This document shows, piece by piece, positions 35,901 to 47,900 of a stretch of DNA of 64,000 nt. The notes under the pieces are model-generated. The model searched no databases. It saw nothing but the letters and a program-made list of their open reading frames with translations, and was not told where the DNA came from. The stretch comes from Dastarcus helophoroides. Its lineage: Eukaryota > Arthropoda > Insecta > Coleoptera > Bothrideridae. The stretch spans positions 32,482,126-32,546,125 of the forward strand of contig CM053327.1 in assembly GCA_028583605.1 (NCBI GenBank), in the 5' to 3' direction. The translations under genes and the position numbers were made by a program. How positions within the stretch are numbered: position 1 is the stretch's first letter; the number at the start of each line of letters is the position of its first letter.

Positions 35901-38900
35901 CGGTGTTGAAGCAAATTAAAGCATTTTGAAAACACTTAAGGTCAAGAGACTGAAAAATAAACCATTTTCAAAGAATTTTTGTATTGGGGCCAACCTTAAT
36001 AATTTTGTTACAAAGTCAAATTGTTGTGTTGATGTTTGTTCAAAAAAAATATTTAAAAATTGAAATACAAACTTTTCCCCTGAAACCAAAAAGATTAAAA
36101 ATCACAACAAGATGTGCTCTAACGCGTTTCGACAGCCAAGCTGTCATCTTCAGAGAGATACTGTTTGTTCTGTATTTTAATTTTTGAAGATAACCAAGGA
36201 CCAATCCGTTCCACCAAAAAAAAAAGTAGTATAATCAATAATTACCCATTTTGGTTCCATCTGAGTTCCACATTATATAAGGGGTTCTAGCTTCGTGAAA
36301 TGTTATTTCGTCGACTATAGTTCTCAATTAAGTTTCTGTTAGATGTTAAAAACAGTGTTACCCAAAAGCTTGTAAAATTAAAAGACTTCTGTCGGTGTTG
36401 AAGGCGAAATGTATAACGATTTTAAACACTTAAGGTATAGACGAAAAACCATTTTCAAAGAGATTTATTGTATTGGGGCCAAACCTTTAAATAGATTTTG
36501 TTACAAAAGTCATAAATTTTGTAGGATGATATTGTCAATAAAAATTGAAATACAAAAATTTTCCCTGAAACCAAAAAAGATTAAAAATCACTGCAAGGGT
36601 TGCTCTAACCCGTTTCGACAGCCAAGCTATCATCTTCAGAGAGATACTGAAGCTTGGCTATCGAAACGCATTAGAGCAACCTTTGTTGTGTTTTCTGATC
36701 TTTCTTGGTTTCAAGGGACACTTTCTGTATTTCAATTTTTTGTAGATAACCAAGGACCAATCCGTTCCACCAAAATAAAATACTAGAAAATGAGGATTGA
36801 GGATTACTAGCGGCCCCGTTTTCGCATAATCGCAATCTAAAATTATTCATCTCACGAAAATTCGATGCTTCATTCTGCGCGTTAGGGAAAAATCTTAAAA
36901 TAATAGCAGTTCCACTGCTTCTTTCAGGTGCTTTCAGCGAAAACTATGTCGAGTAAATTTTTCTCCCAAGCAGTGCAGTGGTGTCGACTCTATCGCAAAG
37001 CGACCTGGAGATTTGTACTATTGTGTCCACGCGTACAGTATATGCTGAAAATCCAGTAGTGATGAGCTTACGTCTTTCTGTACACAACGTTCTAAAAACT
37101 TTTAACTACGATTATATTGCTGATAGTTCATCTTTTAAAATCGCTTCTTATTTAAGGAACTATTTAGTCGTCCAAAAGTGTTAACTTTCTTGTATTGTTA
37201 TTCTGGTGTATTTTTACACGTTTTCCTTGTTTTCTTCTCGCAGCTCGTAATAAAATTTGATTTTTAAGTCTGGAAAACTGACTATTAATTTAATGGACAA
37301 AATAGCAGTGAGGTAAGTTGAGCTAAAGAGCTAATATTCAAACACTGCTGCTGATTTCAAAATTGTCAACAGTCGACCAACAAATTATCCAAATTTCTCT
37401 ACTAAAAATACTAAAATAATATTTATCATTAAATGGTTACTTACAACCAGCTCCCCAGATATGGGGTTAAAAGTTGCAGAATCTATAATTTCGAAATACA
37501 TGTCTGTCCAATGTATTCTTTTGGGGATGTTGACGTTCCACAAGGTGCAAGATAATCCCCCAACAACCAATAGACCTTGTTTCATTGGATGCCAAGTAAG
37601 AGCCTAAATGAAAATATAAGAATGTGAAACTTTCATTATTACAACTTTTTAAAAAGATTAATTGTGTCAAATAATAGTTTTGATATTCAGTTTTGAGTAA
37701 AACAGTTCCTGATCATAACAAAATTGAAGTTTTGTCATGTCCAGAGGCTAGTCACGTCACGTGAACTTCTTTTGTATATTTTAATAGTGTTGGTTGTCAT
37801 TTAAAATAAGCAGTTTTGAAATTGTCATCACCCACGACATTTCTTTGTTAAATGTTTAAAAAATGATGGATCTCCAAAAATATAACGTAAAAAATGTACA
37901 TTAGGAAATTATAATCTTTGTTTTTCTAGATTTTTTAGCTTTTAATTGGTCCCTCTTGATCAAGAAGCCAGTCAGTAGCCAGTCAACACCCTTAAGTTTA
38001 ATCTGGCCTGATAAAGTTTTATGAAACTGTTTCAAGTTCTTATCACCTAGAGCCCCCCAGAACCCCCTACTTCGTAGGAATAAAGTCGAGATCTGTGTTT
38101 AAAAAATGAATTTTGATCCCCATATTGCAACCCAAAGATTTATACTCCAATAAAAGTTTTTTAACCAAATATCCTTAGATGACACTCTTATGGTAAACCA
38201 AAAAGTTTCCAATTAAATGTTTGAAGCATCTTCGTGGTGATTTTTTCAAAACATTTAGTTTTTCTTTAAACAACGAAAAACGTAAAACGTAAAAATGAAT
38301 TTTACCTTGTCTCCAGAAAACTGGGGGCGATGGAAAAAAATAAGGACATGATGGGAGTAGGTATTCCAAACACAATTAGCTAACAGAATCCATGTGGCAA
38401 AATCAGTGTTGACCAGTGTTATTAGTTTTAAAAAAAAGTTACACTCACTCAGATTAAGTCTGAGCAAGTCACTAAGAATTAAAGGCTTTCAATTTTTTAA
38501 TCAGAAGTAACACCTAAAATTTTTTTGGTGAAACGGACTGGTCCTTGGTTATCTTCAAAAATTTAAATACAGAATTTGTCCCCTGAAACCAAGAAAGATT
38601 AAAAAACACAACAAACGTTGCTCTAACCCGTTTCGACAGCCAAGCTATCATCTTCATAGGATCAGAGGATTCAGAGAGATCTCAGAAGATGATAGCTTAC
38701 GCGTTAGAGCAACCTTATAGCTTGGCTATCCAAACGTGCAACCTTTGTTGTGTTTTTTAATCTTTCTTGGTTTCAGAGGACAAATTCTGTATTTTAACCT
38801 AAAATTTTGATTTGATTCTTAGCAGTGGTGGCTCAGTTGCAGGCACTGTGGAAGTTCAATTCCTCTTTCGAGTTTTTTCTCAAAATTTTGGTCTCTTCTA

Positions 38901-41900
38901 AAGACCTCTCCTTAAAATTTTTATGAAATTTTTATAGAAAGTTAAATTTTCTCTGATTTCTTTTTATAGAAATTTCAGCTTTCTATCACAAAGTGGTGAT
39001 ATTTTAAAATCTATTTTCTTTATAATTTTAATCAAGAACGCATTTTCAAAAACAAATTTCTGTAAACACTTTGAGAAAGCAATATTTCGAGAAGGAATTG
39101 AAATTTATTTAAAAAAATTTAAAGTTCTCTAATAATGTCAAAATTTTGAGAAAATAATTCAAATTTCAAGAAAAACCTGAACCTGGCACACCTTGTATTT
39201 TGATGTTTCTTTATAAAAAAAATTAATACCGAACCTTTGAGTTTTCACCTGAAATCTCAATTTCGATTTTTTTGTAAAAGAAATTGAGTTGTTTCTAAAT
39301 ATTTTGATTATTTTTATTAAGAAAATAGAAATAAAAATAGAAAATCATAGCTTCGTAGAAAAGAATCAAAATTTCCTTTAAAAAAATACGAAATATTTAT
39401 TTTTTTCTCTAAATTCAAATTTCGAGAAAAACGGAAACATTTCAGCAATAATCTCAAAATTTCTCTAAATTTTCTAAACTTTGTTTTTTAAAATCAAAGG
39501 GTAAGACTTTTTCTTTCCTTTACTTTATTTTTTTACGTACAAATTCCTACGTCCAAATGAAAAATAAAAATCCCCAATTTTCGATATTTGCATTCGAATT
39601 TTTTCTTCAAATTTCAACTTCGAACTGCATTTTAGTATTTTTTTGTTCAGGAGTTTGAGAAAAAATTAAAAATTCGATATTTAAACTGAAAATTTCACCT
39701 TTAAGTCGAAATTCCTAAAATTTCTGCTTAAGAAAATAAGCTTCAACCTGTTACAATTTCTTTTTTTTTTTAACAAAAACCTTGAAATTTCCAATTTACA
39801 CTAAAGACTTGTCTGCAAAATTTTATTTTAATCCTAAAATCTTGACCATAGCCAAGAATTCTTCTCTTGTGAGTTTCGATTAAGATGAACACGAAATTTT
39901 TGAATTGACTATGATTGAAAAATTCAAAGATACGCTGATTGAAATACAAATCTTGTTCCCGGAAACCAAGAAAGATTAAAAAACACAAAAGAGGTTGCTC
40001 TAATGCGTTTTGACAGCCAAGCTATTATCTCTCTGAAGATGATAGCATGATAGAGTATCTCTCTGAAAATGCTAGCTTGGCTATCGAAACGTGTTGAGCA
40101 ACCTCTGTTGTGTTTTTTATTTCTTGGTTTGAGGGGACTAGATTTGTATTTCAATTTTTGAAGATAACCACTTCGTTACACCAAAAAAAAAAGCCTCGAC
40201 AAACATTAAATTGTCAAATGGTTAGGACACTTGCAAACAATTTAAATCAACTAACTTACCGAAGTCGGAATTACGTTTTTAATTTCAAATTGGGCATCCA
40301 AACTTGGCATTCTCCATACTCTTATGATGCTGTTCAGATCACTAGTTGCGATAAATTTAAAATCCCACGACGCCACTATTTTAATTATTTTCTTCGAATG
40401 AGCTTTTCTGATATATCTGCATAATTCTAAATTGTGAGTCCAAAGGGACAACGTGCCGGAAGCGCATCCTGTGACAACAAAATTTGGTGTATATTCGATG
40501 GTCGTAACCGATGACGTAATGTCGCAACAAAAGCAGGTATTTTTGGCGATAGTCTACAAACACACATTTAAAAAACGTTCAATTGGGGGTGCTCAAAAAC
40601 CTTCAAATGTTCCACATCTAGTATGGCAACTGACTTTTTCTCCATCGCGAAAGCTAGAAAGCTACCAGTTTTGTCCCATTTTAGACAGTTTTTCACAGTT
40701 GAAGAAGTTCGAGACTTTATCGTGCTTTCATTTTCCAAATGATGTATAAAAATTTCTCCTTGAAAAATCGTAGCTACAAAATCTTTAGCACCCAAATCCA
40801 AAATGTGATCACCTAAATAAAATTAACACAATCAAGTATTCCTAAAAAAGTCTTGTAAACCAGGGATTAGCAACGGGCCAATTACAAGGCTAAAAATTTT
40901 GCGCGGGCCGCATATCAGAAAAATATGAATGCTGGGGCTCTTGCACCCCCTGGTTCATGCAGCATACTAAAAATTTGTAAATATTCAATTGGAGAACTTT
41001 CCAATTCTTCAGAATTTATCCTTTCCTTGAAACATTTCTTCGAAATTTCGACCTTTTTCTCAAATTTTGTACACTTTCTTTACAAAATTTGACTTTCTTT
41101 TTCAAAATTTTGGATTTATTCATAAAATTTGTCTTCTTTTATCAAACATGACTGTCAATATTTTGAATTTAAAAGTTCCTCGTTTTTTCTCTGAAATGTC
41201 GTCATTTCTCGAAATTCGAATTTTCCTAAAAATTTCGCCTTTTTTTGATTCTGAAAACTTTAGCTTGTTTATTAAAAATTGCCTTTTTTTCGAAATCTGG
41301 TCGATCTTTTGACAGAAAGGTATATTTTTTAGAAATTTAAAGTTTTTGTGGAAGGATAAAAATTTTTTTGTAAATTTCAACCCTTTTTTAATCCAAATTT
41401 TTGGTAGTGTCAACTTGTTTGTTAAAATTTCGATGTGTTATCACAATATTTGACATTTTCTGATGCCTGTTGGGGCAAGATAGGAAGCCTGTCTTCCTCT
41501 GACTCGTCCAGAAAGTCCAGAGAAAATAAATATTCGATTTTTCTCTTAAAATTTACTCTTTTTCTGAATTTCGAAGTTTCACTAAGATTAAATGCTTTTT
41601 CTCAAAATTTATATCTTTTTTGAAAAATTTCTCTTACAATATCGTCTTGTTCTCGAGGTTTTGACTATTTTTTTGATTTTTTTTAATTTGTTTTCTTTGG
41701 ACAATTTTTTGTCCATTTGGAAGTTTTTTTGAATTTTTGTTTTAAATTCCAATATTTTTCTAAACATTTACTAAAAATTTCGATCTTTTAGATTTTTTTT
41801 ATAAATTCTGACTGGTTTCCTAAAATTTGCCTTTTTTCGGCAAATCTTGATTTTTATCTCAATATCCGATATTTAATATTTCAATAAATTTTTTCTTTTT

Positions 41901-44900
41901 TTTTGGTAAATTCGTCTTTTTTTCAAAATTTCAAATTTTCATAAAATAGTCTTTTACTTAAAATTTGCCTGTTCCTCAAAATTTGTCTTTTTCGAAATTT
42001 CGAATTTGTTTTCAAAATTCTACTTTTTGGACTTTTTCAAAAATGGTTTATTTATTTCAAAATTTTGTCATTTTCTTGAATATTTGTCTTTTTCAATAAA
42101 CTACGACTTTTAGATCAAATGGTTTTATGGTTCTGAAAATGTTCACTTTTCTGTTATTGCGAAAAATATTTTTGGGGATTTCGAGAAAAAGATTTCTTGT
42201 AAATTTAACATCTTGACTGAATTTTAAGAACTATGTTTATCTTGCGATTTTTTTTCTTAGAGTTGGACTTTTTGTGCAAATTGCATCTTTTCACAAAATT
42301 GAATCTTTGAAAATTTTGATTTTTTTGAATATTGCACATTTCTCGAGTTTTTAAGATAGTTTAAGTTTTTATTTTCAATATGATTAATTGAAAATTTCAA
42401 GTTTTTAAATTTTCCTCTTAAAATTGGACTTTCTTTTGGAATATTGGAGCGTTTCCTAGAAAGTTCAATATTTTTCTGTAATTTGTAACGTAATTTTCAA
42501 ATATCCTGAATTTTTTTCGAATTCTTTGTTTTTCTGATTTTCTTTAAATTTTATTCCCGATAATTTCAACTTGTACAAAATTCATGTTATTTTCAAAATT
42601 TTGACTTTTAACTCAAAATTTAATTTTATCTGTTTCTCGACATTTTCATTTAATATGGAATTTTTTTCAAAGATTTAGACTGTAATTAGATCGAAATTTA
42701 AACAGAAATCTAAACAATATGAGAAGAATATTTTAGGAAACCTGGAAAAAAGATTTCTTGAAAAATTTCAAAAATATGACAAAATTGAAATAAAATAAAA
42801 ATTCTGAAATCATTATTTTTAAAAGTTGCATTTTGTTGCCTGAATTCGACTTGTTCTAAAAGTTACAGCTCCTTTTATGAAAATTTCTTTTTGGAAATTT
42901 CGTCTTTTTTACATTTCCACTTTTTCGAAATTTCGACATTTCTTAAAGTTCTCCAAAATGTTCTTTCTTAAGATTGGTCTTTTTTCAAAATTTTGACTTT
43001 AATTTGAAAATGCGATGTCCCCAATTCTGTAGTTTTTAAGTAAAAATACACATTGCTAAACCAGAAGGTTTACCCATGAGTTTTTTAGAATGACTGTTGT
43101 TGCCCTAAGGGGGGCTTAAAGACAATTTTGCCTACGCTCATGTCCAAAATATTTTATGAATCGTGGAGATGTATCTTCTTATTTTTTCATCAAATTGTTT
43201 GACATTTTCTTTTCCAAAATTTTTACATAAAACAGTAGAGCTTAGGCGGGCCCCAGAAAAATGTTAGGCCGCATGTGGCCCGCGGGCCACGTCTTGCTCA
43301 TCCCTGGCGTAAACTAATGTGAATCCATGCTGCTCTAGAACACGCTAATTTGTTAAAATACAGGAGAAATTAATTGGACATTTTCGCCAGAACAGTTTAA
43401 AAATGCTACCACACGCTAGCACACATTTTAAGTAGGAAATTATAAAATAACACGCAGAAAGATGTTTACAGATTTCTACTGTATATCAGGACATTCAATG
43501 CACAAAATGGTATGGTCTCTAACAAAGGAGTGTTCTCAATGGTAGCTGGGAAAAACACAGTTTCTCTTAAAAATGTAGTTTGGTTAACTAAAAGGTGGCT
43601 AGTAGGAATTTTTTTCTAAAAATGTTTACCTTTCTGTCTTAAAAATTTGTATCTTATTTGTGTTTTTCTAATTTTCTCAAACTACTTTGTTTCAACTAAA
43701 AATGTTTATTTCTTACATAAAATTACGATTCAGTTTTTAAAATATCGCACCATAATCAAAAAATGTCCTCCAAGAACAATTATCACTGCTGATGATCTGA
43801 TATTCAATAATGTATGAAACGCCAGAAGCCATACAATATATTATGAAAATAAGATACCGAAATTGAGGATACTGAGTAATTGTCATGGAAACAGAAACTT
43901 TCAAAATACGCACTGAGCTAGTCTTTAAATACAGGGCATCGAACCATTATTTTTTTCGTTCCGGTATTCGGTTTTCGTTCCGGGAAAAAAATCATATCGG
44001 TTTCGTTCCGGTTTTCGTTCCGTCAAAAATAGCGGTTTTTTCCGTTTTTCGGTTCAGTTCCGGGGATCTCATTTTTCAATTATTTAAAAGTTTTTATTTG
44101 ATTTAAAAATTGATTTTCTAACATAATTTAGGAGATGTTCTTTTTCTTCTTTTAAGTATTACAGCATTTTAACTACTATGGTAATGCTCAAAATTTGATG
44201 AAAATATTTCTCGATTTTTCGAGTTTAAAAATTTTACGGCGAAACTCTGAACTCTGGGTTCATTTTAAGTTCGAACTTCAAAAAAAAACACCGAACTTTA
44301 TAAAAATAAAATTAGCTGATACCTGCGCTTTCTCCTAGGTAAAAAATGGTTGGTTAAATACTATTTTAAAAATTTCGACTTTTCTGAAGAATTTAATTTT
44401 TATTGAAAATTTTCGACAAATTCGACAATAAAAACCCACTTTTTCACAAAGTCGATCTTTTCTCGTTCGACTTCCAACATTTCCAAATTTTAACTTGATT
44501 TTAAAAATTTCGGCTTTTTTCAAAATTTTGCTTTCTTGAATTTTCCAAATTCCTCAAAATTCAGTCTTATTTTGTTGGTTTCTATTTTTTTGAACATTTT
44601 ACTTTTTATAATTTTTGTCCGTGTTAAAGACAAATTTTTTTGAATATTTTGAATTGTTCTCGAAGTTTGATGTTTGATCTTATTTTTGTAAACATTGACC
44701 ATTTCTGAAACTTCAGACTCGAAATTGCATTTTTTTTGCAAAGCTAACTAGTTTTAAATTCGATTTCTTCAAAACATTTTAATTCTTTTTAAAAATTTGA
44801 ATTTTTTCAGTTTTAACTTTTTCAAATATCGACTCTCGGGTGTTTGTTTTTTTATTCAACTTTTTTTCAATTTTCACTTTTTCGCAAAAGTCCGACTTTC

Positions 44901-47900
44901 TAAAAATGATTAGTTTTTGAAAAGTTTGCCTTTATTGAACATTCTTAAACATTTTTCAACTTCTTTAAAGCATTTCGTCGTTATATTTTGAAAACTTTGA
45001 AATTCAAATGTTCTTTTTTTTAGCTTCCACTTTTATCAAATGTTTGTTTATCTTATTGATCGCAAAACTTTTTTAATTTGACCTTTCTTTAGGATTTTAA
45101 TCTATTTTCCAAATTCTGAATTTTTTGAAAATATTTCACATAATTTTGATCTTTTCTCAAAATTGTTATTTTATTCAAAACTTTGATTTTTTATGTAAAT
45201 TAAATGACGTTGAAAAACTGTTTTTTTTTTTAATTTTTCACCTTGGTCCAACTTTTGACAATTTCTCAGTTTTAATCTTTTTTAAAGACTAAAATTTTTT
45301 TTAATTTCGACTTTTTCTCGAGGTTCCGGCTTTTATGTAGTAAACTGAACTTTTGTTTAAAAAATTTGATTCTCGTTTAATTTTTTTTTTTGAAAAATTA
45401 AATTTTTCTCGGAATTTCGATATGTTCAATATTTTTGAACCTTTTTCAGAATTTGGACTTTTTTTGTTGAAAATTTCAACTTTTTCTCGAAGCTGTAACT
45501 TTTTTAGAATTTGATTTTTTTAGAAAATTTCCTTTTTTTTAAATTTTGACTTCTTGTTTTGTTTCTCAAAATTTTGTTTTTTTTTTCAAAATTTTGGTTT
45601 TTTTATAATATCATTATGTTGAATATTATTTTTTTCGAAAACTTTCCCTTTTTTTGAAAATTTCCACTTTATCTCAAACTTTTTTCTATTTTTCTCAGTT
45701 TTAATTTCATTTTTTGGTAATTCCCAATTTTTCCCAAAAATTTTCACTTTTTTTGAAAAATTCAATTTTTTTTTCAGAATTGCAACTTTTTGAAATCTTT
45801 GAATTTTTTCAGGATTTTAATCTTTTTTGAAAATTTTTACCTTTTATCATTAAAATTGGGACTTTTTTCGAAGTTAAGTTCTTTCAAAATTTAAAGTTTT
45901 TTTCGAAATTTCCATTTTTTTTTCAAAAGTTCGACTTTTTCTGAAAACTTCGACATTTTTTCAAAATGTGCCCGTCCCATCATTTTTTAATTTTTTGGAA
46001 GAATCTAATTTTCTAAATTATGAATTTTTAAATTTTGAACAAATTCTACAAAACGAATTAAAGACTTAATTTTGATTTTAAAGTTGCCTAAATTTAAAAC
46101 AATCTGAAAAAAAAATCGAAGCTTCAAGGCTAAAGTCGAAATTTTAAGAAAAAAGTAAAATATAGCGTAAACAAAACCAGATCAAAATTGGAAGTTTAAA
46201 TCAGACATTTTCTAATATGTCATCGTTTCAAATTTATCCTCAAAATTTCGACTTAAATTTCAAGATACCGGCTTTAAATTGGAATATTAATTCTTCATGG
46301 TAGACCCTTATTGACCGGAAATATTATGTTTTTTTTTTTCAATCTATTTAACATTTCTTCGGCCCAGTTTGGAAATATTTAAATGTTTATGTTTTGTTGA
46401 CAATTTTCTAAACGCTTTCAATAAATTTAAATATCACGTAGTCGCATTTCAAAAACTGTTTAGAAAATTGTCAACAAACCTGAAAAATTTAAATATTTCC
46501 AAATTGGGCCGAAGAAATGTTAAATAAATTTAAAAAAACATGGAATATTAATGTTGTATTTTTCTCTTGAAATTTTGATTGAAATTCCCAATTCCTAGGA
46601 AAAATTAGAAGTAACCAGATTTTATCGGAAATTTTGAGAAAAAAAAGCCAAATCCCGGAATTTTGCGAAATTTTATGAGGTCAACATCGTAGAAAAATCA
46701 TTAGAATTTGAGATTTCGAAAAAAAATATTGGCATATTGAAATTAAAATGAAATTGCAGGAAAAAATTTGAGAAAACTCGAAATTTTTATTAATAGCTTC
46801 AAATAATAGAGGTATCAGATTGTAAAAAGAAAAATCCAAGTTTAAAAAAAAAAACAAATTTTGGGTGTTTTTTCTGGAGAAAAAGTTAAAATTTTCGGAA
46901 AAATTCGAATTTGCAAATAAAATTGCCAGGAAACTGTGGTTTAATGAAAAAGACTCCACTGCTTTAGTCCAAATTTACATAAAATTTTTCTTTTTTACTC
47001 GAAATTTCAGGAAAAGAAAAGAAATATTTCGACACAAAGGTCCAAATCTCAAAAAAAGCCGAAAATTTTGAAAAAAGTATATTCCAGTTATACAACTTAA
47101 AATTTAATTTGGCTTGAAATTTTGAGAATAAAATCAACATTTTCTTAGGCCGTTTTTAGAGCCACGCGCCTACTCTCACGCCTCCCGGCACCCGCTCGCG
47201 TGAGAGCCATTGGAACATATTATGTCTTTCAGTGCGACACGGGCCATTTTTCATTTTTTCCTATGGTGTACAATCATGAATATTGAATATATCGAAACTG
47301 AAAGCTTAGTTATTGACGGATTTGCTGTGCGCATGGGGAGGACACTTGGGGCAAGTAGTCAGACATTCAAGCTTAAAACTCATAGGATCCCAGACAAAGT
47401 GAAAATATTTTTATTAAGTACTGAAATGTTGGTGTGCTTTTTTAAAAAAACTGATCACTTGAGGAAACTACACCCATCTCATCAAAAGTTTAATTGTAAC
47501 TTACTTATTTTTTTCAAAATTTTCTTGAAACTTTAAAAGACTCCAACACACAGACATTGAGGCTATCAATGGATAAACTCTAAATTAATTAAGGCAATAA
47601 TAATTATTTTCATTTATATTTATAATATCTGCATAACACCCGTCCGTACCCGCGTGACTTTAAAGGGCAAAACAGAGAAAACTTTAGCGGGTGCTCAGAT
47701 TTGAAAAAAATCGGACGGGTGACGGGTGCCACCCGCGTGACTCTAAAAACGGCCTTAGAAAGTGTGAAAATTGTAAAGTTTCTTATCTAACTTTTAAAAA
47801 AAATGTTCTTTAAAGTAAACTCGTAATTTCGAGATGAAAGTTTCATGAAGTTGTGTAAAATTTTGAAAAGGAAATTTCTAAAAAAAAAATCCCAAACTTT

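Noticed and set aside
38823..38875. A tRNA gene
   Set aside because: A- and B-box-like strings are too close together and no acceptor or anticodon stems form.
40568..40600. Frameshift making the Cortex-like gene a pseudogene
   Set aside because: A 47-nt GT-AG intron explains the frame change with consensus-like ends and in-phase codons; a frameshift remains possible but is less simple.
47210..47536. A 108-codon frame inside the Harbinger MITE
   Set aside because: No transposase, Myb/SANT or other domain; ends in low-complexity K/F residues and lies in a non-autonomous element.
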